From Pirellulales bacterium (GTDB lineage Bacteria; Planctomycetota; Planctomycetia; Pirellulales; Thermoguttaceae): DNA of 64,000 nucleotides. The stretch is from contig JAFGRD010000037.1 in the NCBI GenBank assembly GCA_016935315.1, forward strand, positions 1 through 64,000, given 5' to 3'. The notes under the pieces were generated by a model. That model saw nothing but the letters and a program-made list of their open reading frames with translations. It searched no databases and had not been told where the DNA came from. Made by a program: the position numbers and the translations under genes. Below are positions 43,765 through 57,400 of the stretch, in pieces; positions within the stretch are counted from its first letter, which is position 1; every line of letters begins with the position of its first letter.

Positions 43765-45123
43765 ATGTGCTTCAGCGCCAACGGCGTCGGACGGGTAGCC
43801 CGCTCGCTGGGTGCGCATGTTGAACCGGGGGCGTCGAAAGACCCGATGCGCGGCTCGTGCGACAGGTGTGGATGGTCGGTCCGGAGCGTGTCGCTGCGCT
43901 ATCGGCAGCCGATCGGCATGCAGGGTGGCCTGGCACCGGCCTCGGGAGGAATCTGCCGATTCTTGCTCTCGGCCGGTTCGACACCCGAGGGCGTCGGCGG
44001 AGAGGGCCCCAACGCCCGGAGTACCGAACTCGCCCAAGTGGAAGCGGCGCTGTTCCTTGCCCAAGAACCCCAGGGGAGCCGCAAGCTGGCCCAGTTGGCC
44101 GGCTTGGCAGACGGAACGAAGGCCCGTACGCTGGTTCGCACGCTAAACCGATTGTATGATAGAGAGGGGTGTGCGTTTCGAGTCGAGGAGGTGGCCGGCG
44201 GCTTCCAATTGATGTCACGGCCGAAGTTCGCCCGGTGGCTGCGACGCCTGCATCACGTTCCCGTCGAGGTCCGTTTGTCGGCCCCCGCCATGGAGACCCT
44301 GGCGGTCGTGGCGTACCGACAACCGGTGTTGCGGGCCGAGATCGAGGCGATCCGGGGGGTCCAGTGCGGCGAAATCCTTCGCCAATTGATTGAGCGAGAC
44401 CTGGTGCGGATCGTCGGCCGTTCGGAAGAGTTGGGCCGCCCTTTTTTGTATGGAACCACGAAGCTGTTTTTGCAGGTGTTCGGATTGCGACACCTGGACG
44501 AGATGCCTCGGGGTGAGTGGCTGAAGGCCCTGCAACCGAGCCCGGAAAGTGCTGCTGCCCTCACGGCAGCAGCCGACCAAGCCGATAAAGAATTGTCGAA
44601 TCAACCCGTCTACACCCACGAAGCGGAAGAGGAGGTGAACGTGAGAGTCCTCGCCATGACGAAGGATGCCCCGGAAGCGATCGCCGTTGAAGGCGCGACC
44701 GAGACGTTCCGATTGGAGAGCAGCCAAATGCCCGACGAAGAGATTGCATACGACGACTTCGACGACGAGGACTTCGACGACGAGGACTCGGATGAAGAAG
44801 ACGAAGAGTATGAAGACGAAGAGTACGAGGAGGAAGACGAAGAGGAATATGAAGACGAGGACGATGACGAGGAAGAGTACGAGGACGATGAAGAGGAAGA
44901 GTACGAGGACGATGAAGAGGATGAGGATGAGGAAGAAGACGAGGAAGATGATGAATTCGAGGATGAGCCCTGGGAAGAGGTCGAAGACGAAGAGGAACTA
45001 GACGAGGACGAAGAGGAAGAAGAGGAAGAAGAGGAAGAAGAGGAAGAAGAGGACTGGGATGACGAAGATGACTGGGACGAGGGCGACTGGGAGGAAGAGG
45101 AAGAGGAAGAAGAGGAAGAGTAG
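43765..45123 (+). CDS. scpB: ScpB (segregation and condensation protein B) with long acidic tail
   Basis: ScpB is the winged-helix kite subunit that joins ScpA and SMC in chromosome condensation. The core lies at about residues 86-265: ELAQVEAALFLAQEPQGSRKLA, the YRQPVLRAEIEAIRGVQCG signature and LVRIVGRSEELGRPFLYGTTKLFLQVFGL, all clear ScpB marks. About 130 residues after it (322-452) are almost entirely Asp and Glu with occasional Tyr and Trp, far more than in usual ScpB proteins of about 200 residues. The N-terminal 80 residues are basic and the true start is uncertain (internal ATGs at 43846 and 43918). ScpA is not nearby. The tail could interact with positively charged DNA-binding proteins. 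Confidence 0.88.
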   Translation: MCFSANGVGRVARSLGAHVEPGASKDPMRGSCDRCGWSVRSVSLRYRQPIGMQGGLAPASGGICRFLLSAGSTPEGVGGEGPNARSTELAQVEAALFLAQEPQGSRKLAQLAGLADGTKARTLVRTLNRLYDREGCAFRVEEVAGGFQLMSRPKFARWLRRLHHVPVEVRLSAPAMETLAVVAYRQPVLRAEIEAIRGVQCGEILRQLIERDLVRIVGRSEELGRPFLYGTTKLFLQVFGLRHLDEMPRGEWLKALQPSPESAAALTAAADQADKELSNQPVYTHEAEEEVNVRVLAMTKDAPEAIAVEGATETFRLESSQMPDEEIAYDDFDDEDFDDEDSDEEDEEYEDEEYEEEDEEEYEDEDDDEEEYEDDEEEEYEDDEEDEDEEEDEEDDEFEDEPWEEVEDEEELDEDEEEEEEEEEEEEEEDWDDEDDWDEGDWEEEEEEEEEE

Positions 45124-45454
45124 CCGAAGGACGAGCCATAGCTCGAATTATTCACAGGATCCTGTCGGCTCGTATTGACTGGGGGCAGATCTCACTGGTG
45201 GCGCGCGTCAGACAACCGTAGAGGGCTTCGGGGCACAAGGCCCCTTTCCCCCAAGTCCCCCTTTTTCCCCTGGTCGTGGAGCGGCCGCGGGACGCGGCAG
45301 GTTGGGTTGACCGAGAGGCCAAGTGGCGGCGATCGCTCAAACGGTCGGCCTGAAGACCTCGCTTGAGTTGCTTGTTGCGATTCTCGCTCTGGCCGTGATC
45401 GGTGTACTCGTCGTACGCCGCGCCGGGCAAAGACGAAGGCTGCGGCTCGGTTGG
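45124..45454. other. Intergenic stretch between convergent genes
   Basis: About 330 bases between the scpB stop and the end of the giant gene. It holds a GGGGC-ACAAG-GCCCC hairpin (45230-45244) followed by TTT and C, a weak terminator for scpB. No gene or other structure is visible. Confidence 0.5.
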
Positions 45455-48400
45455 TCACCAGTGCCGGGTCAGCCGCCCCACGAGATACTCCAAGTCGTCG
45501 TCGATCGCATCGGAGTGCCGTCCGTCGTTGCCGTCTTGATGATTGCGGGAACGGGACTCGGCCAAGAGTTCGAAGTACGCGGTTGTCGCCCTTTCGCGCA
45601 GTTCCGTCGATTCGAGCCGGGTTTCCTTGGCGGCCTTGGCCAACTCGTCCACGTCGAGATCGGTCACCGTGTCGTCGGCCAGGTTGCGGAAGAACCAGTC
45701 CCTGTCGAGGCCGCCGGTCAACTCATCGGGGTCCGAGTCGTAGAAGACCGTGCTGCCCACGGCCAGCCGGAAGGCGCCGCCGGCGCCGACTCCGGCAGCG
45801 ATATTGGCGGTCCGCTGTTCGTACGTTCGACTGGTGAGCGTCCATTCGTCGCGGATCACGCCCAGGGCCGCGATCGTCTCCTCCTCGGTTCCCGCGCCGA
45901 ACAGCGTGGTGCCGTCGGCGAGGATATCCTCGCCGTCGCCGCCGTCGAGCGTATCGCTGCCGGTGCCCCCAACGATGATGTCGCGTCCCGCTTCGCCGAG
46001 CAGTTGGGAATCGTCGCCCGGGCCGCCCAAAACGATATCGTGACCACCGCCGCCGAGGAGGAAATCGGCGCCGTCGCGGCCAAGCAACACGTCGTTGCCC
46101 GCGCCGCCGTCGATCAGGTCGACCAGCGGCCCACCCACCAGGATATTGTCGGCGCCGTTACCGACGAACTGGTTGCCGGCGAGTTGGGTGCCGAGGATGT
46201 TCTCGAAGTAGTCGGCCAGCGGCCCGCTGCTGTCATGGAGGTTGACGGTCAGAATACCGTTGACGACCTGGGAGGTGAGCGTAAGGTCGAACGCGACCGC
46301 GCCGTTGATGTTGCGGAAATCGAGCGTGTCGCTGCCTCCGCCGGCGGCCAGCCCTCCGGTAACCACGCCGCTGTCCTCGACCAGCGTGTCGGTGGCCGCG
46401 ATGCCGTCGGCGAAGTAGTAGAAGTCGTCGCCCCCGCCGCCGCGCAGCGTGTTGCTGCCGAGCCCGCCGTAGAGCACGTCGCCGCCCAATCCCCCGTCGA
46501 GCTGGTCGTCCCCCTCGCCGCCCCAGAGTATGTTGGCCACGGCACTGCCGGTGATGCTATCGGCGCCGGGTCCGCCCGCAACGTGTTCGATGTTCACGGC
46601 ATGGGTGCCGGCGGCCACCTGGACGGTGCGGTTGGTGTGCGAGGCGATTTCGCTTTCGGCCGAAAGATCGACCAGCACCGGATCGGCGGCCGCCAGCGGC
46701 GCAAACCAGAGCCAGTCGCTGCCCTCTCCGGCGAGTTCCGTGATGGTGTCGTTCTGGGCCGCTGCGGCGGGCGAGAACCGATAGAAGTCGTCTCCGGCGC
46801 CGCCTAGTAGCTGATCGTCGCCATCGAGCCCGTCGAGTAGATCGGCGCCCTCGCGGCCTTCCAGGCGGTTGGCGGCCGCATTGCCCACCAGCACGTCGAT
46901 GCCGGGCGTGCCCAGCACGTTCTCCAGCAGACTCGGGTCGGGCGAGTTGACGACGCGGTGGGTGTGTTGCACCGTCAACACCAGATCGGTCAGATTCGCG
47001 TCGATCCGGTCGCCCGCGGCCAGGGCCGAAAAGTCGAGCGTGTCGGTGCCGCCGTCGGGCGCGGCCGATTCCGCGATCGTATCGGTCTCGGCCATGGCAG
47101 TGGCCTTGGTGAACACGTAAAGATCGTCACCGGCATCGCCCTGGAGCAGGTCGTCGCCGTTGGCGCCCTCGAGCGTGTCGGCTCCGGCCTCGCCGGAGAG
47201 CGTGTCGTTGCCCGGCCCGCCGTAAAGACTGTTGTCGGAGCCGTTGCCCTTGATGTCGTCGTCGCCCGAGCCGCCGAGCACGTGCTCGAAGTTCGTCCCC
47301 GGTCCGGAGATGCTGCGGAGGGCATCGAACGCCATGGGGGCCGCGGCGGTCAGGTCCACGGTCAGATCGAGCGAGACCAGACCGAAGACGAGCGTATCGA
47401 TACCGGCCGCCGGCGCCTCCTCGACCACGTCGTTTTGCGGGTTGACCGGATCGATGAACACGTAAAGGTCGTCGCCGTCGCCGCCGGTCAAGAGGTTGTC
47501 GTAGTTGCTGTCGACCAGCGTGTCGTCTCCGGGCGTGCCGATCACGTTGTCGACGCCTTCGGCCGTGGGCGACTTGACGATGCGGTGGGTGTGCTGGGCG
47601 AGCGTGGTATCGAACAGCGCGACCGTAACGGGATCGCCGGCGGCCAGGGCGGAGAAGTCGACGGTATCCACACCGCCGGTGGGCCCGGCGGCCTCGAAGA
47701 TCGTGTCGAGTTCGTCGGTTGTCGCGGTGCGGAAGACGTAGACGTCGTCGTCGTCGCCGCCGTCGAGGTCGTCGTCGCCGGCCCCGCCTTCGAGCGTATC
47801 GTTGCCGCCGAGCCCCTTCAGCTTGTCGTCGTTCGCCCCGCCGACCAGCCAATTGTCGTTGGCGTTACCCGCCAGGGCGTCCTGGCCCGCGCCGCCGAAG
47901 GCGTTCTCCAGCAGCGAGGGGTTAGTCGTGACGACCTGGCGATGCGTGTGCGTGGCGATGGTGAGCGCCGTCAGGTCGGCGCTGACACCGTCGGAAACGG
48001 ACAGTGTGCTGAAATCGAGCGTGTCGATACCGCCCGTGGCCGCGGCCGATTCGCTCACTTCGTCCACTTCGGTGGAGACGGCCGTCTCGAACTGGTAGAC
48101 GTCATCGCCGTCCTCACCCTTGAGCTGATCGCTGCCGGCCCCACCGACCAGCGTGTCGTCTCCGTCGCCGCCGGCCAGGACCACGTCGTCGCCCGGACCG
48201 CCCAACAGCGAGTCGTCGCCGGTACCGCCATAGATCTCATCGGCGCCGTCCTCGCCGATCAGCGTGACCGGACCGGCCGTGAACGCCGACGCGTCGATCA
48301 CGTTGCCGTCGGGCCCGCCGGCGAGGGTCGCTTGCTCGACGTCGACCAGCGAGTCGTTGCCTTGGCCGGTCAGCAGCGCGTTGGTGAGCGTCTGGTGGCT

Positions 48401-51400
48401 GTCGACGGTCTGACGCACTTCGTCGTTGTCCTCGCCGCCGTCGATCAAGTCGTCGTCGGCCGTAAACGCCGTGTCGAGGGTCTCGTTGGCGCCCCAGAGG
48501 ACGTCGTCCTTGTCCTGCCCGTAAATGCTGTCCTTGCCGTCGTCGCCGTAGATCAGGTCGGCGTCGCCTTCGCTGATGATGGTCGGGTCGGTCACCAGGT
48601 TGTCGCCGTAGATGGTGTCGTCGCGGCCGGCGGCGTGGATTTCGTCGGAGCCGTCGGGCAGGTACGTCGGCTGCCAGTTGCCAAAATCGGCCCGGACGGA
48701 AACCTGCCCCGGCACCGGTTGCACCACGTGGGCCGGATCGGGGATGAACTCCATGGCCGAGAGGTCGGGTCGCGTGTAGCCGACCAGGCCCAGGTTGCCC
48801 GAGTTGACGTCGACCGCGAACAAGGCCGGGTTGCTGCCGGAGCCGCCGCTGGCAACCAGGTAGAGCCGCCCGGTTACCGGGTCGAAGTCCATGCCCGCGA
48901 AGGTTCCCAGGCCGGAAAGGCTCAGCGACACCGACGTGATGATGGCAGCATTGGATTTGTCCAACCGAAGCAGCACGCCCATTTGCGGATCGATCACGTA
49001 GAGATTGCCGGTCTGGTCGAAGGCCATGGCCGACGGGTCTTTGATCTGCGCGACCTGCCCGATCGGCGAAGCATGCCCCGTGCCCACGTCGATCTTGTAC
49101 AAGTAGTTGCCGTTGCCGCGAACGCCGTAGAGGGCGCCGGTGGTCGGGTCGAAATCGATGTCGCCCTCCTGAATCTCGATGTCGAGCGTCGAAACCGAGG
49201 TGGCCAGACCGGTCGGCGGATCGATCGTCACCAGCTCTCGTTTCGCCAGAGAAAGGGCATACAGCAACCCGTCGTCGGGCGAGACGCTCATGCCCAGCAC
49301 GTCCTGGCCGGTGATCCGCCGCCGGGCAGTCGCCGCCGTGTCCCGATTGATGTCGAACATCGATCGGTGGATGTCGTGGACCAGCAACCGCGAGACGGGG
49401 AAGGTCTGGATCCAGCCGTCGGGAACGACCTCGCGAATCACATAGCCGTCCGACGGGCCGGGAAGGCTGCCGAAGCAGTAGAAGCCCGTATCGTCCTGGG
49501 CCGTGTCGGGATCGTCGTCGCCGGTCACCGTGGACGGCTCCCCCGCGTCGAGCTGCCCGTTGTCGTTCAGATCGACGTAGATCGTCACTCCGGCCAGCCC
49601 CGGCTCGCCGGCGTCCCACGTGCCGTTGCCGTCCTGGTCGTCCCACTTGTAGCCGTAGACGAGGCAGTCGGGATCGTCCTTGGCCACGGGGGCCTCATCA
49701 CCGGCCTCGTGCTTGGCGGGCACCGTGATCAGCCGCAAGGCATTGAGGAAGTGTGTCTGGTTGTTGCGGGCCAAGAGCATGTCGGTCGCATTGACCCGGG
49801 CGTCGCGGTTGTAGTCGTAAGGGAAGTCGACCCCGGCCGGATTGATGAAGGTTCGCGGATTGTTGCGGGCCAACAGCATGTCGGTCGCGTTGACCTTGGC
49901 GTCGGTCGTCGAGTTGCCGGCTTCCGCCACCGCGTTGCCGAAGTAGAACACGTCGGGCGCGGCCAGCCGCGTGCGGTCGTTGGCCCGCACGGTCACCTGC
50001 AACCACTGCTTCAATACCGCATAGTCTTCCCAAAGGACCGTCACCCGGTCGGAACCGTTCACGCCCGCACCCGGACGCACGGTGACGCTGATCGGCTTCG
50101 GCGCCCGGTCCCAAGTGTCGGGATCGTTGTCGTTGCCCACGCGGAACTCGAAGTCTTCCGGCCCAAGGGTCACGTTCTCGTCCAAGCCGTCCAGGTCGAC
50201 CATGATCCCGTTGATGCCGCGGGCGTAACTGGTGTAGTTGGCGAACGTGGCCGTTTGGCCCGGCAGCAAGGCCTGCTTGTCCAGGGCAATCGCCTCGTCG
50301 TCGCGACTGTTGGCCTGGGGGAGGTTGCCGTCGAAATACGAGTTGTTGTAGAACACGTGCCGGCCGACAACCACCGCCGTCGGGGCCTCGATCGTGACCC
50401 GGTAGTCTTCCACCTCGCCGTTGGGCGCCGGACCGACGAAGGAGAGCTGGCGCTGCGTGCTCAGCCGGAAGCGGGCGAACGTATCGCCGGGAGGGGCATC
50501 GCCGGGAACGTTGAACGATAACGTGTGCGTGCCGACCTTCAGCGGCACCGCCTGGAAAACGTGCTCGCCTTTGTCGAGCCAATCGCCGTCGCCGTTGAAG
50601 TCGATCCAGGCGTTGAGCACTCCGTCGGCATTCGTCACCACGACCTGGACGACGCCCGGCTCGCCCACCACCAGGTCGCCCGCAAACACCACGCCGTCTT
50701 CGTCGTCGGTCTGGTGCAAATCGTCGCCGGTGGCATGGCCGTCGGCAAGCCCGTCCGACTCGGCGTCGATCTGACGCCCCAGCGTGGGGTTCCGCTGGAC
50801 AATCAGGTGCCGCGGGCCGTCGGACTCCAGGAACGTCGGATAGGGCCGATCGGGAGCGTCGCCGAAATCGAGGCTCTTGGGCTGATTGCCGAAGTCGATC
50901 GTGATCGGCTGGTCGGGGCTGACGAAGATGGTCACCGCCGGCGACGTGGTCGGCTCGAAGCCCGGCTGCTGCACCTCGCGCACGATATAGGTTCCGGGAT
51001 CGATGCCGATGAAGGCGTAGAGGCCCTGCTCGGTCTCCGGGTGGATCTCTCCGTCGTGATTCACGTCGTCGCTTTGCGTCACCTGGGTGTCGACAAGCGA
51101 GCCGGTTCTCGCATCGACCAGCTCGATGGTCCAGCCATCCAGCCCCACTTCCCCCGGGTCGCGCCGGCCATTGCTGTTGAGGTCTTCGAACTTCTGGCCG
51201 GTGATGTCGCCCCGCGGGGGACTGTTGCCGAAATCGACGTCGCGGACGTGGTCACCGGGACCCACCTCGACGATATGTCCGTCGCTGCCGGCGATGACCA
51301 CCATGTTGTCCAGCCCCCAGGTCTCGTCGGCTTCGATCCCCATGGCGGCGAAATTCAGCTTGAGGTAGTCCTCGTGGTGGGCGAAGGTGTAGCGCAAATG

Positions 51401-54400
51401 GTACACCGAGTCCATGGGGTACTCGCCCGAATAGTAGTAGCCCAGCGTGTTGTTTTCGGCGGCGCCCGTCCGCGGCGGGTAGTCGCCCACGCCGTAGTCG
51501 TCGGGATAGGCCTGGTTGTAGGGGCCGATCGGCGCGTCGGAGTTGCTCAGCGTGGTGTCGACCAGCGTGGCGCCGCCCTCGACGCCCAGCGACCAGCGGT
51601 CGGGACCGATCCGTTGCCCGGAAAGGTCGATCACCTGGTTGCCGTTCCAGGAACGGATCACGTAGAGGTCGAACTCGACGGTGACGGTTTCGTGCGAGGG
51701 CAGCCCGGCCAGATCGAGAACGACCGCCTCGCTGCCGAACTGGCCGAGGAACTTGCGCCCGCTCGGCGTCCCGTCAATGCTGTTGTTCGACCACTCGCCG
51801 CCGGCGCCGCCCTCGAAGACGTTGTAGTAGACGACCGTCGCCCGGGGGTAGGTCTGGTATCGTCCGGCGGGCACCACTTCGCGCACGATGTACGTTCCCG
51901 GCGTCACGTCCTCGAAGCAGTACCTGCCGGTTTCATCCTCGGGCGTGTCGGGATCGTCCTCCATGGTGACCTGATAGGGTTCCAAAGGCACGCCGTCGAA
52001 CGTGTCGAGGTAGCCGTTCTCGTTGATGTCGAGATAGACCGTCACGCCGCCCAGGCCCGGCTCGTCGGGGTCGTGGAAGCCGTCGCGGTCAATGTCGTCC
52101 CACTTGAAGCCGCAGATGCGGGCCAGGGGCCGGTTGCCGAAATTCAGGCCCTCGGCCGTCTCGCCGCTGTCGAGTGTCACCTCGTGGCTGCCGCCGTCGG
52201 GGGCCGTCTGCTGATGGCCGCCCTGGAGCACTTCCACCACGGTGTACGTTCCGGGGTCGAGATCCTCGAAGCGGTACACCCCCCGCTCGGTGATCGGATC
52301 AATGGAGCCGTCATCGTCGAGGTCGAGATCGGCGGTCACCGTGCTGGCCACGAAGTCGCCCAGGTCGTCGTACAGCTCAATCGTCCAGCCGCCAAGCGGC
52401 GTCTCGTCTGCGTCCCAGGTTCCCTCGCCGTCCAGGTCCTCGAACTTCTGGCCCATGATCACCACGGGATCGGGCTGAACGTACTCCGGCTCTTCCAGAC
52501 AGGTGCTGGGCACGTACCCGCCGGCCAGCACGGGCACGTCGGTGTTGGTCCACGGATCGACGTGGTCCAGGCCGGTGCCCAGACCACTGCCGAAATCGAC
52601 CTCGCCGGTGCCGCCGTAGATCAAATCGACGCCTTCGGTCCCGCAGACGTAGTCGTCGTCGGGCCCGCCTTCGATGTGCTCGCCGTCGGTGCTGGTGTTA
52701 TCGCCCATATAGTATCCGAAGATCACGTCGTTGCCCCAGTTACCCAGCAGTACGTCTTTGCCGGGCCCGCCGATCAGCAGGTCGTTCCCCTTGCCGGCGT
52801 CGATCATCCGGTCGTCGCCGGTGCCGCCTTCCATCCAATCGTGTCCGCTGTCGCCGTAGAGGATGTCGCTGCCTTCCTCGCCGTAGATGAAATCGTCGCC
52901 GGAGCCGCCGTAGATCGTATCGTCGCCGTCGTCGCCGTAGATCGTATCGCGGTTGGCGTTGCCTTCGAGATAATCGGCCGCGTCGGCCTGGGCGCCGTCG
53001 GGCGGGGTGCCCTGGAAGGCGCCGTAGATCGCGTCGGTACCCGCCCCGCCGGAAATGCTGTCGCCGCCGCCCTGGCCCTCGATCCAGTCGTTGCCGGAAT
53101 CGGCCTCGATCGTATCGTTGCCGTCGCCTCCGGTGATGCGGTCGTCGCCGTCGCCGCCGGTGATGCTGTCGTCGCCCGTGTCGCCCGTGATCGTGTCGTT
53201 GCCCCCGCCGCCGACGAGCGTGTCGGCGCCGCTGTAGCCGGTCAACGAATCGGCGCCGGCGCCGCCGTCCAGGAGATCGTCTTGCGAGCCGCCTTCGAGC
53301 ACGTCGGCCCCGTCGCCGCCGTAGGCCGTCACCGGGACGGGCACCTCGTCGGCGCCGTTCAGCCCAATCAGGTCCAGGACGTCGTTGCCGGTGCCCCCGT
53401 CGAAGAAGATGCTCTCCACCGCGCTGAAGCTCTGCGTCAGCCCCATCCCTTCGACCTCGTAGACGCCCGGGGCGAACTGCGTGACGGTGTACTGCTCCGT
53501 GGTGTCGGTGCTGCTGCCCTGTTGCCGCAGCCCGGCGAAGTGGCCGGCATGGAGGATCAGCGTGCCTTCGGCCGCGGTGGTGCCGTCGGGCAGCACGTTG
53601 CGGTCGTCTTCACCGTCGGTGCCGTCGGCCACGTGGGCGGCCTCGAACTTCGGACACAGACCCTCGTTGCTGAAGGAGAAGATCTCCACGTCGATGATGT
53701 CGACGCTGCCGCTCCAGAAGAGCACCTCCCAGACCAATCGGACGATGGCCCGAACGGCGCCGTGGATGTCGAAGAGGCACTCGACGCCGTCCTGGCGGAC
53801 GATGTTGGCGATTTCGTCCAGGTACATCTTGCCGTCGTTGTCGGTGTCGGCCCAGTTGGCGTAGACGTCGCCGCGGATCTCGCCCTCGATGCCGGCCGAG
53901 GCCACGCCGATGTCCAGCAACGCGGCCAGCGTGACGCCCATGCCGAAGCCGAACTCGTCGACGTCGGAGCCGGAGGAGACGTTGGCCAGATCGCCAAAGT
54001 AGAACCCGTCGATGAAGTTGCCCGTTTGCAGCCCCCGGGTGTCGTAGCCGACCGACAGATCGATGAACGCCCCCAAGTTGAAGCCGATTTCGACCGAGAT
54101 CGGCGGCACCGGCGTGATGCGGAACTTCTGGCCCCATTCGAACAGGAAGTCGAACCGCGGGATGTCCCAGGTGATGATGTCGGCCGTCTGACCAATGAGG
54201 AACTTGAAGATGTTGGTCGGCTGCAGGAACGCCAGCTCAATGCCCAGGCCGCCGAGCCCGCCCGAGCTGGGCTCGCGGGTCAGGCTGGAGACGGCCTGTC
54301 CCATCTCCATGCTGCCGGCGTCGTTCATCTGCGAGGTCAACGATTGAAAGCCCGTGGCCGCGGCGTCGAACACGGAGTCGAGGTCTTCGGTGTTCCAGCC

Positions 54401-57400
54401 CGAGTCACGGAGATCCACGTCGTTGTGCGTCCCGCCGAAGTTCAAGTCGCCAAAGCTGATTACGACTTCGCCGCCGGAACTGGCGTCGTCGATGGCCTCG
54501 ATCACGTCGGCGATCTGACTGACCACGTTGACGAACTTGCGGATCGACTCGCCCTTCTCGGGATAGATCATTGCCACCAGGTCGATCATGGTCACCGGCC
54601 CCCGCCCGGCCATCTCGGAAAGCTGGGAGACGCCCGGCACTTCCGCGGTCAGCAGATCCAATACGGGGCGGAAGGGCTCCAGAATGTCGTTGATCACGTC
54701 GATTGCCGGGCCGATGTACTGGCTCAGGAAGCCGCCCAACTCGAGCCGGATGTTTCCGAAGGTGACCTCCGGCTCGCCGACGACGACCTCGATCTGGCCC
54801 TTGCTGCCGGTCGACATGGAGAATTCCCAGCCGGCGGTCAAGTCGGCGGCCACGCCGGGCAGATCGGCCCCCAATGCCGCCGCCAGCTCCAGATCGACGC
54901 CCACCTGGGTGTTGAACTCGATCTGGAAGATCTCGCCGAAGCTCCGGCTGCCCAGATCGGACAGCGGCAGGCGGTTCGACGTGTTGCCCTCGACGTCCAG
55001 CCCCAGCGTGCCCGTGAATTTCGTGCCCGGCTCGGTGCCGTCGAGGTTGTCGGTCACACTCAACTCCAACGCATACAGGTCGAGTGTCAGCGACGTGGGA
55101 ACCGGGTCGGGGCCGCTGTTGTCGACGTCGAGCCCGGCGTAGACCTGCAGTTCCACCTCGGGCTTGTCGGTTGCCATGGGGTCGTTGACGACGAAGTAGA
55201 ATCCGCTGAGGCGATCGACGCCGACGCCGAAGTCGATGTCGTAGTCCCAGCCGATATGGGCTCCGCCTTCGGCCTCCAGCGGGAGCCCGGCCAGCCCGCT
55301 GTCGAAATCGACGCCCACCTCGTCGCCGCCGCTGAGCTTGACGAGGAACTGGAAGTGGTCGGCGTCCAGTTCGACGATCACGTCGCCCAACTCGCCGGGG
55401 GTGCTGTTGCCGTTGGTGTCGCCGATAATGCCCAGCGGGTTGAGTTGATCGTAGAGCCATTGGGCGATGCTGTCGGCCACGTCCTCGAACGTGCCGCCCA
55501 CGCTATCGAGGAAATCGCCGAAGGGCTCCACGACGTGGGTCCGCAGGTCGCCGATGAACGTGCCGGCCGTGTTCAGCCCGCCGCCGATCAGCGGCAGGTT
55601 CGCGGCCACTTCACTGGTCAGGCCGTCCTCCAAGAGCTGCAACAGGGTCTCGACGCCCTCGACGATCAGCCGCAGATCGAACTCGACGTCCTGGAACATC
55701 GACAGCAGCGCTTCCGTGTCGATGTTCAACTGCGGATCGAGCAGATGTTCCAGCCCGACGGCCAAGGTGACGGCGTTCTCGGCCCGGCTGTTGAGGAACT
55801 CCGCGTCCAGCGCCCCGACCACCATGCCGTTGGCCTGGATTTGCAGCGACGGTCCGCTGCCGTCGAACAGATCGACCAGCGGCACGGCGCCGATGGCGTT
55901 GCCGGTGATCGTAAAGGCAGGATCGTCGAAGTTGATCGAAACCGTGGCCCGGTTGTTCAGGTCGGCGGCCCGATCCGTTCCCGTGCCGGGCACGGTGGAC
56001 GTCTGGTACTGGACCGTTACCTCGGTTCCGTTGGCCGGAGGAGAGCCGCCCACGAAGGTCAGCGTCGTGCCGCTGATCTCGAACTCCTCGGCCGCCAGGA
56101 CGTCGGTGCCGTCGTAGACGATCACGAAACGCGAGTCTTCCTCCAAGGGAGTCGCCGACAGCGTCACGGCCCCGCCGCCGACCGTCAGCGTCTCCTGTTC
56201 GGCGGCCAGCAAGCTTAGCTCCACGTCGGCGTCGACCAGATCCAGGCTGCCGAATCCCACGCCGGCCGAGAAACTGCTGTCGAAGCCGGCGTTCAGATCG
56301 AGCCCCGTCTTCACCAGCGACGGATCGGCCACGTCGGGATCCCTGACCAGCACGAACGGGGCCTCCGCCGGGTCGCCCTCGGTCAACTCGGTCAGATCGA
56401 TGCCGAAGCCCAAGGAGATCGAGCCGCCGGCGTACAGATCCACGTCGGCTCCCAGGTCGAGGATGCCGAAGCTGTCGGCCGGCAACTCGGGCGAAAAGGT
56501 CTCGGCGACCAGGTCATCGTCGCCGGCGGTCAGGCCGATCACCACCGCGTTCTGCATGCCGTTGCCGGGGTTGCCGTCGAAGTCGACCACGTCGAAGTGG
56601 AACACCACGCCTGAGGGCAGGTACTCATTCACCGCCGACTCGAGCCGCTCGGCCAGCGTGTTCAGTGACGGCACCAGGGTCTCGAGATCCTCCAAGGCAT
56701 CGACCAGTTCCTGCTCGATCGGGTCGAACGGGCCGGTCCCGATCGTCTCGCTTGCCGCGCGCTGAAGCTCGCCGGCGATGCTGATCAACCGCGTGGGAAG
56801 CCGCCCCAGATCGCCTGCCAATACGCCGTCGAGCGACTGCAGCGCGTCGAGCAGGTCTTGCTTGTCGCTGCTGCCGCAGGAAGTGCAGATCGGCAGGTTG
56901 GCGATCGCCGAGTCGAGCACGTCGCGGGCGTCGCGTACCGCGTCCAGGTCCACGCTGGAGATGACCTGATCGACGGCGTCAAACACGCGGTCGGCCAGGT
57001 CGATGATATCGGCCAGCGAGGTGTCGATCACCGGAATCTCGGCACTGAGCACCGAGGCCTGGGCACTCTGCTGCAACTGGTCGAGGAAATCGCGAATGAC
57101 CTGAAGGACCTGCTCGACGGAGAGTTCTCCGAGCTGGCCGAATCCGGCGGCGCAGTCGGAGGTTTCCACGTTGAATTCGAGGGAGCCGAGGTCGTTCTCC
57201 GTGGCCAGCCCAACGGTGGCGACGATCTCGCAGGAATACGCGCCGTCGAACAGATCGGCCGACAGCCCCAGGGCCGCCGACACGTCGGCCGTGAAATCAC
57301 TCATCGCCTCGGAGAGATGGATCACGCTGCCCACGTCACCGCTGCGCAGGGTGTCGTACAGTTCGCCCAGCGTGATCCGCCCGTCCTGGTTGTCGCCCGT

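Noticed and set aside
44740-45120. Serine-rich minus-strand frame and repetitive GAAGAG DNA opposite the acidic tail of ScpB
   Set aside because: The poly-Ser frame is the reverse of Asp/Glu codons; the repetitive DNA is coding, not a CRISPR or satellite.
45323-46807. A plus-strand frame starting with a hydrophobic stretch resembling a membrane segment
   Set aside because: Only about 44 residues lie outside the giant gene, with no ribosome binding site; the rest is antisense shadow.
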